DNA of 33,492 nt from an uncultured Olsenella sp. GTDB taxonomy: Bacteria > Actinomycetota > Coriobacteriia > Coriobacteriales > Atopobiaceae. This document shows, one piece after another, positions 15,151-22,645 of the stretch. The stretch spans positions 1 through 33,492 of the forward strand of contig URLM01000017.1 in assembly GCA_900548775.1 (NCBI GenBank). The letters run 5' to 3'. The number at the start of each line of letters is the position of its first letter. Within the stretch, counting starts at the first letter, position 1. The position numbers and the translations under genes were made by a program. The notes beneath the pieces were generated by a model. It was not told the DNA's origin. It worked only from the letters and a program-made list of their open reading frames with translations, and searched no databases.

Positions 15151-16035
15151 ATGGAGCTACGAACCCTGAAATACTTCCTCGCCGTCGCGCGCGAGCAAAA
15201 CATGACCGAGGCCGCCAACGTCCTGCACGTGACGCAGCCCACGCTGTCACGTCAGATGGCCGACCTGGAGCGCGAGCTGGGGTGCGCCCTCTTTGTGCGC
15301 ACGAACCGCGCGACCATGCTGACTGCGGACGGCATGCGCCTGCGCCAGCGTGCCGAGGAGATCCTGCAGCTGGTGCAGCAGACCGAGGACGAGATGGGCA
15401 CCCAGCACGAGGTCGCGGGCGTCGTGCGCATAGGCGCGGGCGAGACCCAGGCCATGCGTGTGCTGACCGACACCTTTGCCGAGCTGCGTCGCAACTACCC
15501 GCGCGTGACCTGCCAGCTCTACACTGGCAACGCCGACGCCGTGGAGGAGCGCCTGGAGCGCGGTCTTGTGGACTTCGCCCTGATGATCGAACCCGTAAGC
15601 GTGGAGAAGTACGACCACCTGGCGCTGCCGGCGCACGACACCGTGGGGGTCGTGGTGGGAACGCACAGCCCGTGGGCCACGATGGAGTCCGTGACCCCGC
15701 AGACCCTGGTGCAGATGCCACTGCTGGTGAGCTCGCGCACCACGCACCAAACGTTTGATCTTGCAACCTGGTCAGACGGCCTCGTCAAACCGGGACAGCT
15801 GAACGTCGTGGGCACCTTCGACCTGATTGGAAACGCCGCGCTCCTGGCAGAGGCGGGCACCGCATGCGTGCTGGGCATCGACCACCTGCCGGAGCTGCAG
15901 ACCAGCAGACTGCGCTTCCTACCGCTGGAGCCTACGCTCACCACGGGATCTGTGGTTGCGTGGAAGAGGCACAGAATCTTCTCGCCCGCGTGCGGGGCGT
16001 TTCTGGAGCAGCTGCGAGCAACGCTGCAACAGTAA
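15151..16035 (+). CDS. LysR-family transcriptional regulator with a replaced 3' end
   Basis: A 294-residue LysR regulator. The start MELRTLKYFLAVAREQNMTEAANVLHVTQPTLSRQMADLE (40 residues) holds the HTH; the effector-binding domain starts near GVVRIGAGETQAM. GAGG precedes the ATG. The last 54 bp of coding sequence before the final two codons (15973-16026) are repeated exactly at 17305-17358, beyond the next gene. In that distal copy they end LAK-stop instead of LQQ-stop. The present end therefore arose by insertion of the ATPase segment, and the distal copy is probably the ancestral 3' end. Its target is unknown; the flavodoxin/cupin operon is a candidate. Confidence 0.9.
   Translation: MELRTLKYFLAVAREQNMTEAANVLHVTQPTLSRQMADLERELGCALFVRTNRATMLTADGMRLRQRAEEILQLVQQTEDEMGTQHEVAGVVRIGAGETQAMRVLTDTFAELRRNYPRVTCQLYTGNADAVEERLERGLVDFALMIEPVSVEKYDHLALPAHDTVGVVVGTHSPWATMESVTPQTLVQMPLLVSSRTTHQTFDLATWSDGLVKPGQLNVVGTFDLIGNAALLAEAGTACVLGIDHLPELQTSRLRFLPLEPTLTTGSVVAWKRHRIFSPACGAFLEQLRATLQQ
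15973..16026 (+). repeat. 54-bp direct repeat, copy 1 (LysR 3' end)
   Basis: This 54-bp stretch, encoding the RIFSPACGAFLEQLRATL segment of the LysR protein, is identical to 17305-17358. The repeats bracket the AAA ATPase gene and are 1332 bp apart start to start. Confidence 0.9.
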
Positions 16036-17166
16036 TTATGCCCCGTAGCGCGCCAGGATGTCCGCACGGTGCTGCAGCAAGTACTCCCGCATGAACGGAA
16101 TGGAGAACGCAACAAATCCCGGCGCTGTGCTCTCGATGATTTGTCGCTCAATCAGAATCCTGCGGTACGTGTTGGCGCTTGATGCCGGCATACCCATGCG
16201 CCGGGCAATCTCTGCCGTAGACGACGAATTCTCGTCCTCGGTCATGGCCAGCAGGTAGTCCACTGCGGGCTTCGTCAAGCCGGATATGGCCGTCTCCAAA
16301 ACCGATGAGCCGAACTCCCGCGCCGCGACCTCGGAACCACGCTTGGCGTCCGCCAACGTGATGGTTACGGACTCCCGAGAGTGCCGACGTCCTTCTCGCC
16401 AAACGTAGTAGCCGACCAGCTGGATCAGGTACGCGTAACCATGCGTCTGCCCGGCTGCATAGGACAGTGCATCATCGTCAACTAGCAGGCCAGACGTCTC
16501 GATTGTCTTTCTGAGCGCACGGGCAACCTCATACGTTGGGATACTGGCAAGTTCCTCCGCCTTCGCACGGCGCAGAAACGTGATCCCCTTTCCGTTCAGG
16601 AGGTCGAGCACTCCCGTCGTGATGCCTGCAAACAGCAGGCTGATGTTCTGCTGTTGCCGAATCATGTACTGGACGCTCGTGGCTATGGTGGCCATCTCGT
16701 CGCGGGAGGCATCCTGCACCTCGTCCACGGTTATCAACAGCCCCGAACCGTGACTCGTAAGTGAGCGCGTTGCGCGGGTCAGCACCTCTCGGAACGACAG
16801 CTCCTCCGCCGGCCCGCCCAGATGTGCCTCTGCGGAGACGACGGGCAGCGAGATTCTTATGTCGAGCGACCTGATGCGCGTGTCATGCGCGAGCTGCTCC
16901 TGGATAGAGGCGCAGAGCGGTTCCCTACCCGAGACGTTCACCACCGTCCAGCCACGGTCGTTGGCAATGTCACCCAGCTGGGTGAGAAGAACGGTCTTTC
17001 CCGATCCGCGTGGTCCCGTGATTCTCATCAGGCGCCCAGGTGCGCCAGGCCCCTCGTCCAGACCATCCATGAAGTCGTCGATCACGGTCTCGCGGCCAAT
17101 GAGCACGGGAGGTGTCATGCCCGCCGTAGGCTTAAACGGATTGACGAGTCTTTGCTGCTCCGACAT
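16036..17166 (-). CDS. AAA-family ATPase with C-terminal winged helix (Orc1/Cdc6-like architecture)
   Basis: A 376-residue ATPase with Walker A GPRGSGKT (51-58) and Walker B LLITVDE (143-149), a sensor-like SLLFAGITTG, a lid domain (VARALRKTIETSGLL, AAGQTHGYAYLIQLVGYYVW) and a C-terminal winged-helix-like region (STAEIARRMGMPASSANTYRRILIE). Proteins of this AAA_16/Orc1-like layout in bacteria are usually of unknown role and often mobile. GGGAGGG precedes the ATG. Its stop codon abuts the LysR stop with no base between. The whole gene lies between 54-bp repeats of the LysR end, and an unusual 9-bp repeat array occupies its promoter region. Confidence 0.85.
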   Translation of the reverse strand: MSEQQRLVNPFKPTAGMTPPVLIGRETVIDDFMDGLDEGPGAPGRLMRITGPRGSGKTVLLTQLGDIANDRGWTVVNVSGREPLCASIQEQLAHDTRIRSLDIRISLPVVSAEAHLGGPAEELSFREVLTRATRSLTSHGSGLLITVDEVQDASRDEMATIATSVQYMIRQQQNISLLFAGITTGVLDLLNGKGITFLRRAKAEELASIPTYEVARALRKTIETSGLLVDDDALSYAAGQTHGYAYLIQLVGYYVWREGRRHSRESVTITLADAKRGSEVAAREFGSSVLETAISGLTKPAVDYLLAMTEDENSSSTAEIARRMGMPASSANTYRRILIERQIIESTAPGFVAFSIPFMREYLLQHRADILARYGA

Positions 17167-17190
17167 GGACCCTCCCCCTGCACTCGCTAG

Positions 17191-17253
17191 TAGAAATTAT
17201 AGAGGATATAGAAAATTTAGAAAAAATAGAAACCGTAGAAACTCTTGGAACTT
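17191..17253 (-). repeat. 9-bp tandem repeat array upstream of the AAA ATPase
   Basis: TAGA begins at 17191, 17200, 17209, 17218, 17227 and 17236, an exact 9-bp period, with a degenerate seventh unit (TTGGAACTT) at 17245. Read with the gene, the unit is NNNTTTCTA. It begins about 25 bp before the ATPase start codon, where promoter or 5' leader is expected. The array is AT-rich against a GC-rich background. Possible roles: a protein-binding array, a length-variable promoter or leader, or an element terminus. Confidence 0.85.
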
Positions 17254-17304
17254 CAAATGGGACCATTCTTAGAACCTGGGGGTGCCATCGAACTACCCAT
17301 CCTG

Positions 17305-17358
17305 AGAATCTTCTCGCCCGCGTGCGGGGCGTTTCTGGAGCAGCTGCGAGCAACGCTG
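17305..17358 (+). repeat. 54-bp direct repeat, copy 2 (orphan LysR 3' end)
   Basis: Identical to 15973-16026 and continuing GCA AAG TGA, i.e. a natural LysR-like ending (LAK-stop). The 60 bases upstream are not LysR sequence, so only the gene end is present. With copy 1 it brackets the AAA ATPase gene. Confidence 0.9.
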
Positions 17359-17447
17359 GCAAAGTGACCGCATAACGCGGCTGTTGACGAACCCCATCAG
17401 TGTCGCAACAATGTGCACAGAAAACAAAGCTCGGAAGGGAGCCAACC

Positions 17448-17753
17448 ATGGCGACACAGATTCAGGCACTCACGATTGCGGGTAACGCGGCGGAGGGGGT
17501 TGTCGTGCCGGAGCTCGCAGGAGAGGGGCATGCCTCCCTCATCGTGATTCGCCTGAAGCGAGGCTTCCTGATGTGCGGGTACCTTAGCCTCGAGAAGGCA
17601 GAGCAGCTCGGCGACGTGGCAGTACGCGTTGCCGGTGCAGGCATCGACGAGGTCCTTGCCAGCCCCATCACCGGCATGACGAAAAAGGCACAGGAGCTCG
17701 GCATCGCCGACGGCATGACCGGTGCCGAAGCGGCAGCTATCCTTAACCGCTAG
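17448..17753 (+). CDS. DUF1805 domain protein (YunC-like)
   Basis: A 101-residue protein of the DUF1805/YunC family. The conserved core is SLIVIRLKRGFLMCGYLSLEKAEQLGDVAVRVAGAGIDEVLASPI; function is unknown. AAGGGAG lies 7 nt before the ATG at 17448. The next gene starts 14 nt after its stop, so the two form a probable operon. An in-frame ATG at 17400 lacks a ribosome site. Confidence 0.85.
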   Translation: MATQIQALTIAGNAAEGVVVPELAGEGHASLIVIRLKRGFLMCGYLSLEKAEQLGDVAVRVAGAGIDEVLASPITGMTKKAQELGIADGMTGAEAAAILNR

Positions 17754-17767
17754 GTCTCAGGCCTTCC

Positions 17768-18313
17768 GTGACAAGAATCTACATCGACGCCGACGCGTGT
17801 CCTGTAATTCGCGAGGCCCTTGCCTGCGCACGCGCGCGAAACATCCCCTGCGTCATCGCCGGAAACAGCACCCAGAATCTAGAGCGGCGGCTGAGAGCAC
17901 AAGACCCGCGCAGTCCGAAGGACCCGCACCATCCCGACCGCGGTTTCTGGGTCGAAATCCTACAGGTTGGCGTCGGAGCCGATTCTGCAGACTTCGCAAT
18001 CGCGTCCGCCGTCACGCCAGCGGATGTGGTCGTGACGCAGGACATCGGACTGGCCGATATCGTCTTGGGCAGAGGGGCCCGTGCCATCGGGGTGCGCGGG
18101 CGCGTCTACAACCCGCTTACGATTGACTCTGCGATGTTCATCAGGCACGAGGAGAAGAAGCTCCGGCGCGCCGGCGGTAGGACGTCAGGACCCGCAGCGT
18201 TCACGGACGAGGATCGCGAGCGTTTCAGGAGGAACCTTGCCAGCCTCGTGACGCAGGCGCTGGAGGGAACGGGGGCCTCGGGACCACAGGCGGAGCTACC
18301 CCACCGATACTGA
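17768..18313 (+). CDS. YaiI/YqxD family (DUF188, UPF0178) protein
   Basis: A 181-residue protein with the family signature: the PIN-like start RIYIDADACPV with paired acidic residues, GADSADFAIASAVTPADVVVTQDIGLADIVLGRGARAIGVRG, and VYNPLTIDSAMFIRH. The fold is related to NYN/PIN ribonucleases; activity is not established. A GTG start at 17768 is used, with no strong ribosome site, suggesting coupling to the DUF1805 gene. The last 30 residues are variable. Length is normal for the family. Confidence 0.9.
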   Translation: MTRIYIDADACPVIREALACARARNIPCVIAGNSTQNLERRLRAQDPRSPKDPHHPDRGFWVEILQVGVGADSADFAIASAVTPADVVVTQDIGLADIVLGRGARAIGVRGRVYNPLTIDSAMFIRHEEKKLRRAGGRTSGPAAFTDEDRERFRRNLASLVTQALEGTGASGPQAELPHRY

Positions 18314-18353
18314 AGAAACTCTTCGGACTCCAAGTGAGACTATTCCCGGGAAC

Positions 18354-18686
18354 TCAAAGCGGCATCCTGGTGAGGTCCCTACTGCCAAAAAGGAAGCGAC
18401 GAACCTCCATCACGTTGTCCGTAACAACGTAAAACACCATATAGTTCCCAACTGGGAACCAGTAATATGCCTGCCTCCCGTCCGACCGACGGTACACGGT
18501 TCCAAAAGTTGGTCGCTTGGCATGCTCCAGGATTGCCCGCTCAGCCTGGTCCAACAGGTTCTCCGCAGCCGCTGGGTTTTTCAACTGGGTCGCGATATAC
18601 GTCACAGCCGAGTTGAGGTCGTCCCAGAAAAGGGGCAGGTATCTCAGCTCATAGCTCTTTTCGACCCCGTCAGGCACGCTTGGCAT
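18354..18686 (-). CDS. RelE/ParE-family toxin
   Basis: A 110-residue toxin of the RelE/ParE superfamily: an N-terminal helical pair (FWDDLNSAVTYIATQLKNPAAAENLLDQAERAI) and a beta-sheet core with YYWFPVGNYMVFYVVTDNVMEVRRFLFGSRD. The YMVFY and VRRFLFG strands are typical of ParE-like toxins. It overlaps the upstream antitoxin gene by 17 nt. ParE proteins poison gyrase and RelE proteins cleave mRNA; the sequence alone does not decide which. Confidence 0.85.
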   Translation of the reverse strand: MPSVPDGVEKSYELRYLPLFWDDLNSAVTYIATQLKNPAAAENLLDQAERAILEHAKRPTFGTVYRRSDGRQAYYWFPVGNYMVFYVVTDNVMEVRRFLFGSRDLTRMPL

Positions 18687-18933
18687 TTAGCCCCTCCCGA
18701 ATCGAGCCGAAGACCTCCTCGTGCGTATAGCGCAGCAACGTCGTCGAAGCCTGCACATCAGCCTCGTCGAGAGCAGCATCCACCGATCCGTTGATCCGAT
18801 CAAACTGTTCGATTGACATGACCACCATCGAGCCATAGCCATTCTTCGTGAGAAAGACGGGACCATGTTCCTCGACGTCCTTCTCGACGTCTGAGTAATG
18901 ATTGCGCAGGTCAGAGACTGGGCGGATGTTCAT
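18670..18933 (-). CDS. Phd/YefM-family antitoxin
   Basis: An 87-residue antitoxin. The N-terminal domain IRPVSDLRNHYSDVEKDVEEHGPVFLTKNGYGSMVVMSIEQFD is a textbook Phd/YefM fold, and the C-terminal half is the toxin-binding tail. AGGAGGT 4 nt upstream fixes the ATG at 18933. It overlaps the toxin gene by 17 nt and probably represses the operon at the dyad 18948-18968. Confidence 0.92.
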   Translation of the reverse strand: MNIRPVSDLRNHYSDVEKDVEEHGPVFLTKNGYGSMVVMSIEQFDRINGSVDAALDEADVQASTTLLRYTHEEVFGSIREGLNAKRA

Positions 18934-18947
18934 GAGCACCTCCTGAC

Positions 18948-18968
18948 ATATCGTTATCTTATCGATAT
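18948..18968 (-). promoter_or_regulatory. Operator of the Phd-ParE-like operon
   Basis: ATATCG (18948-18953) and CGATAT (18963-18968) form a perfect inverted repeat with a 9-bp AT-rich centre, just upstream of the antitoxin ribosome site. The adjacent sequence is strongly AT-rich, as expected for its promoter. Confidence 0.6.
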
Positions 18969-19022
18969 TTTATCATTTACATTCCGCTACCAAGAAGTGC
19001 AACAAGAAATGGCCTGGAGGCC

Positions 19023-19316
19023 TTACCCCAGCCTCTCGCGCACAGCGGAAAGAGCCTCTGCGGCATCGCAGTCCTGGATGACGCTCTGCCGCTCCAGCTG
19101 CGAGGGTGCCAGCACCTCTCCCCTGTTGAGTTGCACGTAGATGGCGTGGCGGTTCTGGGCCGCCATGCGCCAGAACGGGTACTTGATGATTCCCGGCGTG
19201 TTGCCACCCACACCCACCTCCAGAAGCACGATACGGTCGTGGCGATGCTGGTGCAGGAAGTCATCGTAGCGGCGGGCGGCGGCGTGCCAGCCAGCATCCT
19301 CCACAAAGAAGCCCGC
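19023..19316 (-). pseudogene. Sir2-family NAD-dependent deacylase, C-terminal fragment
   Basis: The minus strand encodes VEDAGWHAAARRYDDFL, IVLLEVGVGGNTPGIIKYPFWRMAAQNRHAIYVQLNRGE and PSQLERQSVIQDCDAAEAL, matching the C-terminal third of macro-domain-linked or SirTM-like Sir2 deacylases. The NAD-binding N-terminal two thirds are absent. Similarity ends near 19316, where an oppositely oriented Rrf2 fragment begins. The open frame continues upstream but is antisense to that fragment. Confidence 0.75.
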
Positions 19317-19337
19317 GGCGGTCGAAAGCCCCGCGCC

Positions 19338-19691
19338 AGCGCCTTCCTCGCAGAAAGCATCGGCACGAGCCCCGTCATGGTCCGCATGCTCATGGGCATG
19401 CTCAAGCAGGCGGGCATCATAAGCTCCACCAAGGGCAAGACCGGCATCACGCTCGCACGGCCGCTCCAGAAGATCACCCTCCTCGACCTGTGGCGCGCCG
19501 TAGACCAAAGTGACGCGGACTCGCTCTTCCACTTTCACGAGAGCCCCTGTCCGCAGTGCCCCGTGGGCGGCAACATTCACGCCGCGCTGGACGGCAGGCT
19601 TGAGGCCGCCCAACGGACACTGGAGAACCAGCTGCGGCGCACCACCATGGCGGACGTCGAGAAGGACATCCGCCTGCTGGCGGCCAGCTAG
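19338..19691 (+). pseudogene. Rrf2-family regulator lacking its N-terminus
   Basis: SAFLAESIGTSPVMVRMLMGMLKQAGIISSTKGKTGITLARP is the second part of an Rrf2 winged-helix domain (YwnA-like). The dimerisation part with CPQCPVGGNIHAALDGRLEAAQRTLENQL completes the C-terminus to 19691. About the first 28 residues, including the start codon, are missing. What precedes it is the reverse of a Sir2 C-terminus. One deletion across an original divergent sir2-rrf2 pair, removing both 5' ends and the shared promoter, explains both fragments. Confidence 0.78.
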
Positions 19692-19717
19692 GCGTTGCCG
19701 AACGGGTCTCTCGCAAC

Positions 19718-20455
19718 CTACGCTCGGTCGCAGTACGCGCGCACTGCGGCAGCGGCAAACTCGGCGGCACCGGGACCGGCCGCCGCGTTGATGTTTCGCG
19801 TGAAGTCGCCGCCGCTGCCGTATGCCTGGCCCAGCTCCGCCAGGATCTCGTTAGTGCAGTCGTAATAGTTCTCGGTGATGAATCCCTGGATCTTTGCGAC
19901 CTGATCCAGCGCCTCCTCGCACGAGGGGTCGGCGCCTTCGGCGGACATCCGCCCAAACGGCACGAAGAGCTCCATCAGGCTCCTGCCCATCGCGACCTGC
20001 TCCCCCTTCGACCTTCCGGCCCACTTCTCCTCATATTCCTTCCATTGCGGGGTCTTGCCCCACGACGCCTTCGCCTGCTCGGAGTATTCGTCCAGCTTGC
20101 TCGTGTCGAACGGCCCAAATTCCAAGGCGCCCTCCCCTCCGTCCCTCATGGCCCTTGCCATGTCTATCAGGTTTCCGATGTGCTCCCGGCGAAGCTCCAG
20201 AAGCTCAATCTGCTGGTCGAGCGCCCTTTTCAGGTCAAAGTCCGGGCTGTCGAGAACTGCTCCTATGTCGGCGAGCGAGAACTCCAGCTCCCGGAAGAGC
20301 ATGATCTCCTGCAGCCGCGCCAGGTCTTTGTCGCTGTAGAGCCTGTAGCCCGCCTCGCTGCGGGCGCTTGGCCGAAGCAGACCAGTCTTGTCGTAGTGGT
20401 GCAGCGTCCGCACGCTCACGTGCGCGAGCTCGCTGACTTCATGCACGGTTCTCAC
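19718..20455 (-). CDS. MerR-family regulator with TipAS-like effector domain
   Basis: A 245-residue TipA-type MerR regulator. The N-terminal HTH (VHEVSELAHVSVRTLHHYDKTGLLRPS) and coiled-coil are followed by a TipAS antibiotic-recognition-like domain (WKEYEEKWAGRSKGEQVAMG, ITENYYDCTNEILAELGQAYGSGGDFTRNIN). TipAS domains bind cyclic thiopeptides or related compounds and activate the gene's own promoter. A GTG start is used, with GGGGAGG 4-5 nt upstream. Its promoter has the diagnostic 19-bp spacer. It appears monocistronic, so the regulon beyond itself is unknown. Confidence 0.92.
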   Translation of the reverse strand: MRTVHEVSELAHVSVRTLHHYDKTGLLRPSARSEAGYRLYSDKDLARLQEIMLFRELEFSLADIGAVLDSPDFDLKRALDQQIELLELRREHIGNLIDMARAMRDGGEGALEFGPFDTSKLDEYSEQAKASWGKTPQWKEYEEKWAGRSKGEQVAMGRSLMELFVPFGRMSAEGADPSCEEALDQVAKIQGFITENYYDCTNEILAELGQAYGSGGDFTRNINAAAGPGAAEFAAAAVRAYCDRA

Positions 20456-20484
20456 GAAACCTCCCCCTCGCTCGTCTTGGGCAC

Positions 20485-20515
20485 ACTCTAAACCATGACG
20501 TTACGTCAGGGTCAA
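20485..20515 (-). promoter_or_regulatory. MerR/TipA-type autoregulated promoter
   Basis: On the minus strand, -35 TTGACC (20510-20515) and -10 TAGAGT (20485-20490) are separated by 19 bp. The spacer carries a near-perfect palindrome (CCATGACGT/ACGTCAGGG type, about 20493-20511). This is the classic layout for a MerR-family autoactivated promoter and lies 30 nt upstream of the tipA-like start. Confidence 0.82.
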
Positions 20516-20551
20516 GACTGTTCTGTCAGACAGTTCCGCATCCGCCGATAT

Positions 20552-21583
20552 CTAGTTCGTTTGGTTGGCGAGAAAGGCCAGCATCCTCTCGAATGCATCC
20601 CGTGCGACCTCGTCCGAGCGCTCAGCAGCCACGAAGCAGTGCGGCATCTCCAGGCCACGTTCGGCCAGCGGGTCGATGAGCTCGTGCGTGACCCCAGCCT
20701 CCGAAAGCGCTGCATCCACGTGCCTCATGTCGTTGTGGTATTCGCTACCAAGAAGCACCGTGGGCGGGTAGTCCGAGGTGACCCATTGGGTGGCATCGTA
20801 GCGATGGATCTCCTCCTTGCTGAGGAAGATCGTGCCGCGAACGTAATTGCCTATGAGGACCTTGGTGCCCAGGGAGAACTCGTCGTAGACGAGCGGTGCG
20901 TCGTCAATCACGACGACTGTCACCTGCTCTCGCTCTAGTGAAGGCTCGATGCCAAGCTCGGCGGCATACTCTGGGTTCGAGAGAACGGCACCCAGCTGGC
21001 TGGTTATGATGGCACCGGCAGACGAGCCCATGATGATGACATCATCCATGTCGAGGCCATACTCGTCCGCATGCGACTCGCACCAGGCCAGTGCCTGATT
21101 TGCCTGTATAACAGGAACTGGAAAACGGCAGTCGGGCACGAGTCCATAGTCCACATTCACGACGTTGTATCCGGCCACGCAGATGTCGTCCAGAAGCGAC
21201 GTGACATCACTCGATGCCAGCGGATCGCCCATGCTCTTGCTGCCCCCAAAGAAACCGCCGCCGTGAAAATAGACCAACGTGGGCCTTCGCACGGAGGTAT
21301 CCGAGTCAGGGTAGGTAATGTCTAGAAAGCTGTTGGGGTACTCGTCGGCGTAGGCGATTTCGGTAATGATGCGCTGACCGTTGTCCCGCACCGCATCCAT
21401 GGGCTCGCCCTCAGGTTCATAGGTGTTGGTCGTCTTGACCGTACCGGCCGAAAGCGCCTGGATTGCCCCAACCACAATCTGTGTATGGGTAGCCAGCACC
21501 AGAGCGAGCGCGACAAGAGCAACGCATATTCCGCCGACCACCCTTGCGAGCAGCCGTAGACGCCTCTTTGTCTTCTCTTTCAT
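20552..21583 (-). CDS. Membrane-anchored alpha/beta hydrolase (HSL-type esterase/lipase)
   Basis: A 343-residue protein with a basic N-terminus and one hydrophobic helix (about residues 11-32, signal anchor), then an alpha/beta hydrolase domain facing outside. The oxyanion motif HGGG (107-110) and nucleophile elbow GSSAG (186-190, Ser188) are intact; Asp in the IDPLAERG segment and His in EMPHCF near the C-terminus complete a plausible triad. It belongs to the hormone-sensitive lipase/carboxylesterase type. It is divergent from the TetR gene at 21711, which may control it. Substrate not predictable. Confidence 0.88.
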   Translation of the reverse strand: MKEKTKRRLRLLARVVGGICVALVALALVLATHTQIVVGAIQALSAGTVKTTNTYEPEGEPMDAVRDNGQRIITEIAYADEYPNSFLDITYPDSDTSVRRPTLVYFHGGGFFGGSKSMGDPLASSDVTSLLDDICVAGYNVVNVDYGLVPDCRFPVPVIQANQALAWCESHADEYGLDMDDVIIMGSSAGAIITSQLGAVLSNPEYAAELGIEPSLEREQVTVVVIDDAPLVYDEFSLGTKVLIGNYVRGTIFLSKEEIHRYDATQWVTSDYPPTVLLGSEYHNDMRHVDAALSEAGVTHELIDPLAERGLEMPHCFVAAERSDEVARDAFERMLAFLANQTN

Positions 21584-21710
21584 CTCGACCCCCTGAAGAA
21601 CGTCCTTGATTCATTGCCGTTGATACAATCGCATCGTCCGTTCAACAATCGGTTCGATGCCACACGCGCGAACGATACCCATCGGCTGCTTTCGTATCAG
21701 GAGGTCTGTC

Positions 21711-22214
21711 GTGTCTGCATATGCCACAGACATGCTGGGGCCAGCCCTGCTCTCGCTCATGGCCGAGAAGGACATCAGAAAGGTGACCATCGACGAGCTT
21801 GCCATAAGGGCGGGCGTGGGCCGGGCCACGTACTTTCGCAACTTCTCGTCTAAGGAGGAGCTGCTGACCGCCTGCCTCGTTCGCCGGTGGCGTGCTTACG
21901 AGGAAGAGCACCGCCTGAAGGAGCTCGCGTTCTCGAATCCCGAGCGTGCCCTGCGCTACTTCGAGTTCTGCCTGTCATTGCGCGCGGAAAACGACCTCAT
22001 AATCGAGCAACGCCGCACGGATGCCATCCTTGCCGCGTTCGAAACGATCGTAAGCGACGCCGACCTGGGACGCGAGGGGAGCTACGAGGCCGCTTTTCTC
22101 GCCTACGGTCTCTACGGTTTGTTCGTCACATGGGCGCGCAGTGGCTGGAAAGAAACCCCACGGGAACTGGCGGCCTTGGTATCGGGCCGCATGTTGGGTG
22201 GGATTGCCGGCTAA
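21711..22214 (+). CDS. TetR/AcrR-family transcriptional regulator
   Basis: A 167-residue TetR regulator. ALLSLMAEKDIRKVTIDELAIRAGVGRATYFRNFSSKEELL is a canonical TetR HTH, and the C-terminal helical domain resembles those with a TetR_C-type GLYGLFVTWARSGWKETPRELA segment. The GTG at 21711 is preferred: AGGAGG lies at 21699-21704, 6 nt upstream. The in-frame ATG at 21657 would add 18 poorly conserved residues and place that ribosome site inside the gene. It is divergent from the esterase gene, a likely target. Confidence 0.9.
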   Translation: MSAYATDMLGPALLSLMAEKDIRKVTIDELAIRAGVGRATYFRNFSSKEELLTACLVRRWRAYEEEHRLKELAFSNPERALRYFEFCLSLRAENDLIIEQRRTDAILAAFETIVSDADLGREGSYEAAFLAYGLYGLFVTWARSGWKETPRELAALVSGRMLGGIAG

Positions 22215-22381
22215 AACGAGCGCAGTCAGTCTAGACGAGCTCGCAGAAGCAGACTTCCAGGCTTGCTCCTGCTGCGCGATACGTTCCCTCGTAACACGCA
22301 GCGACGAGCACGCGAAGCTGAGCAATTTTGCCTTATGCGGCATTTTCTCTCAATAGAAGCATCGGACCAATCCGTCCGGCG

Positions 22382-22575
22382 TTCTGCCGACACCTCGCCC
22401 ACGAGGCGTCCGGGCACATCGCCCGATGGGCGCTCGAGGTGCAGGACGCGAACGTCGCGGACAAGGACAACCCGACCATGGCGCTTGAGGGCGTCGACCG
22501 ACCGCAGGCGTTCATCGGCGAGATGGGTCTGGCTTCGAGCTTTTCCGAGATGGACTCCGATGCATCCAGCGAGCG
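22382..22575 (+). pseudogene. Probable remnant of an iron-alcohol dehydrogenase C-terminal domain
   Basis: In the 431-bp gap 22215-22645 the plus strand encodes FCRHLAHEASGHIARWALEV and ALEGVDRPQAFIGEMGLASSFSEMD. The second piece resembles the C-terminal helical segment of Fe-alcohol dehydrogenases (AGIDALRAFIxEMGLPTTLxEMG type). Neither nucleotide-binding nor metal-ligand segments are present, and no start with a ribosome site is seen. I take it as a decayed fragment; similarity is short and the call is tentative. The rest of the gap shows no gene. Confidence 0.45.
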
Positions 22576-22645
22576 CTTCTGGCCAAGTATCGGATGCACG
22601 TATTTCCCGATCGGCCTAGCACTTGGCAGTTAACGAGGCTGCGGA

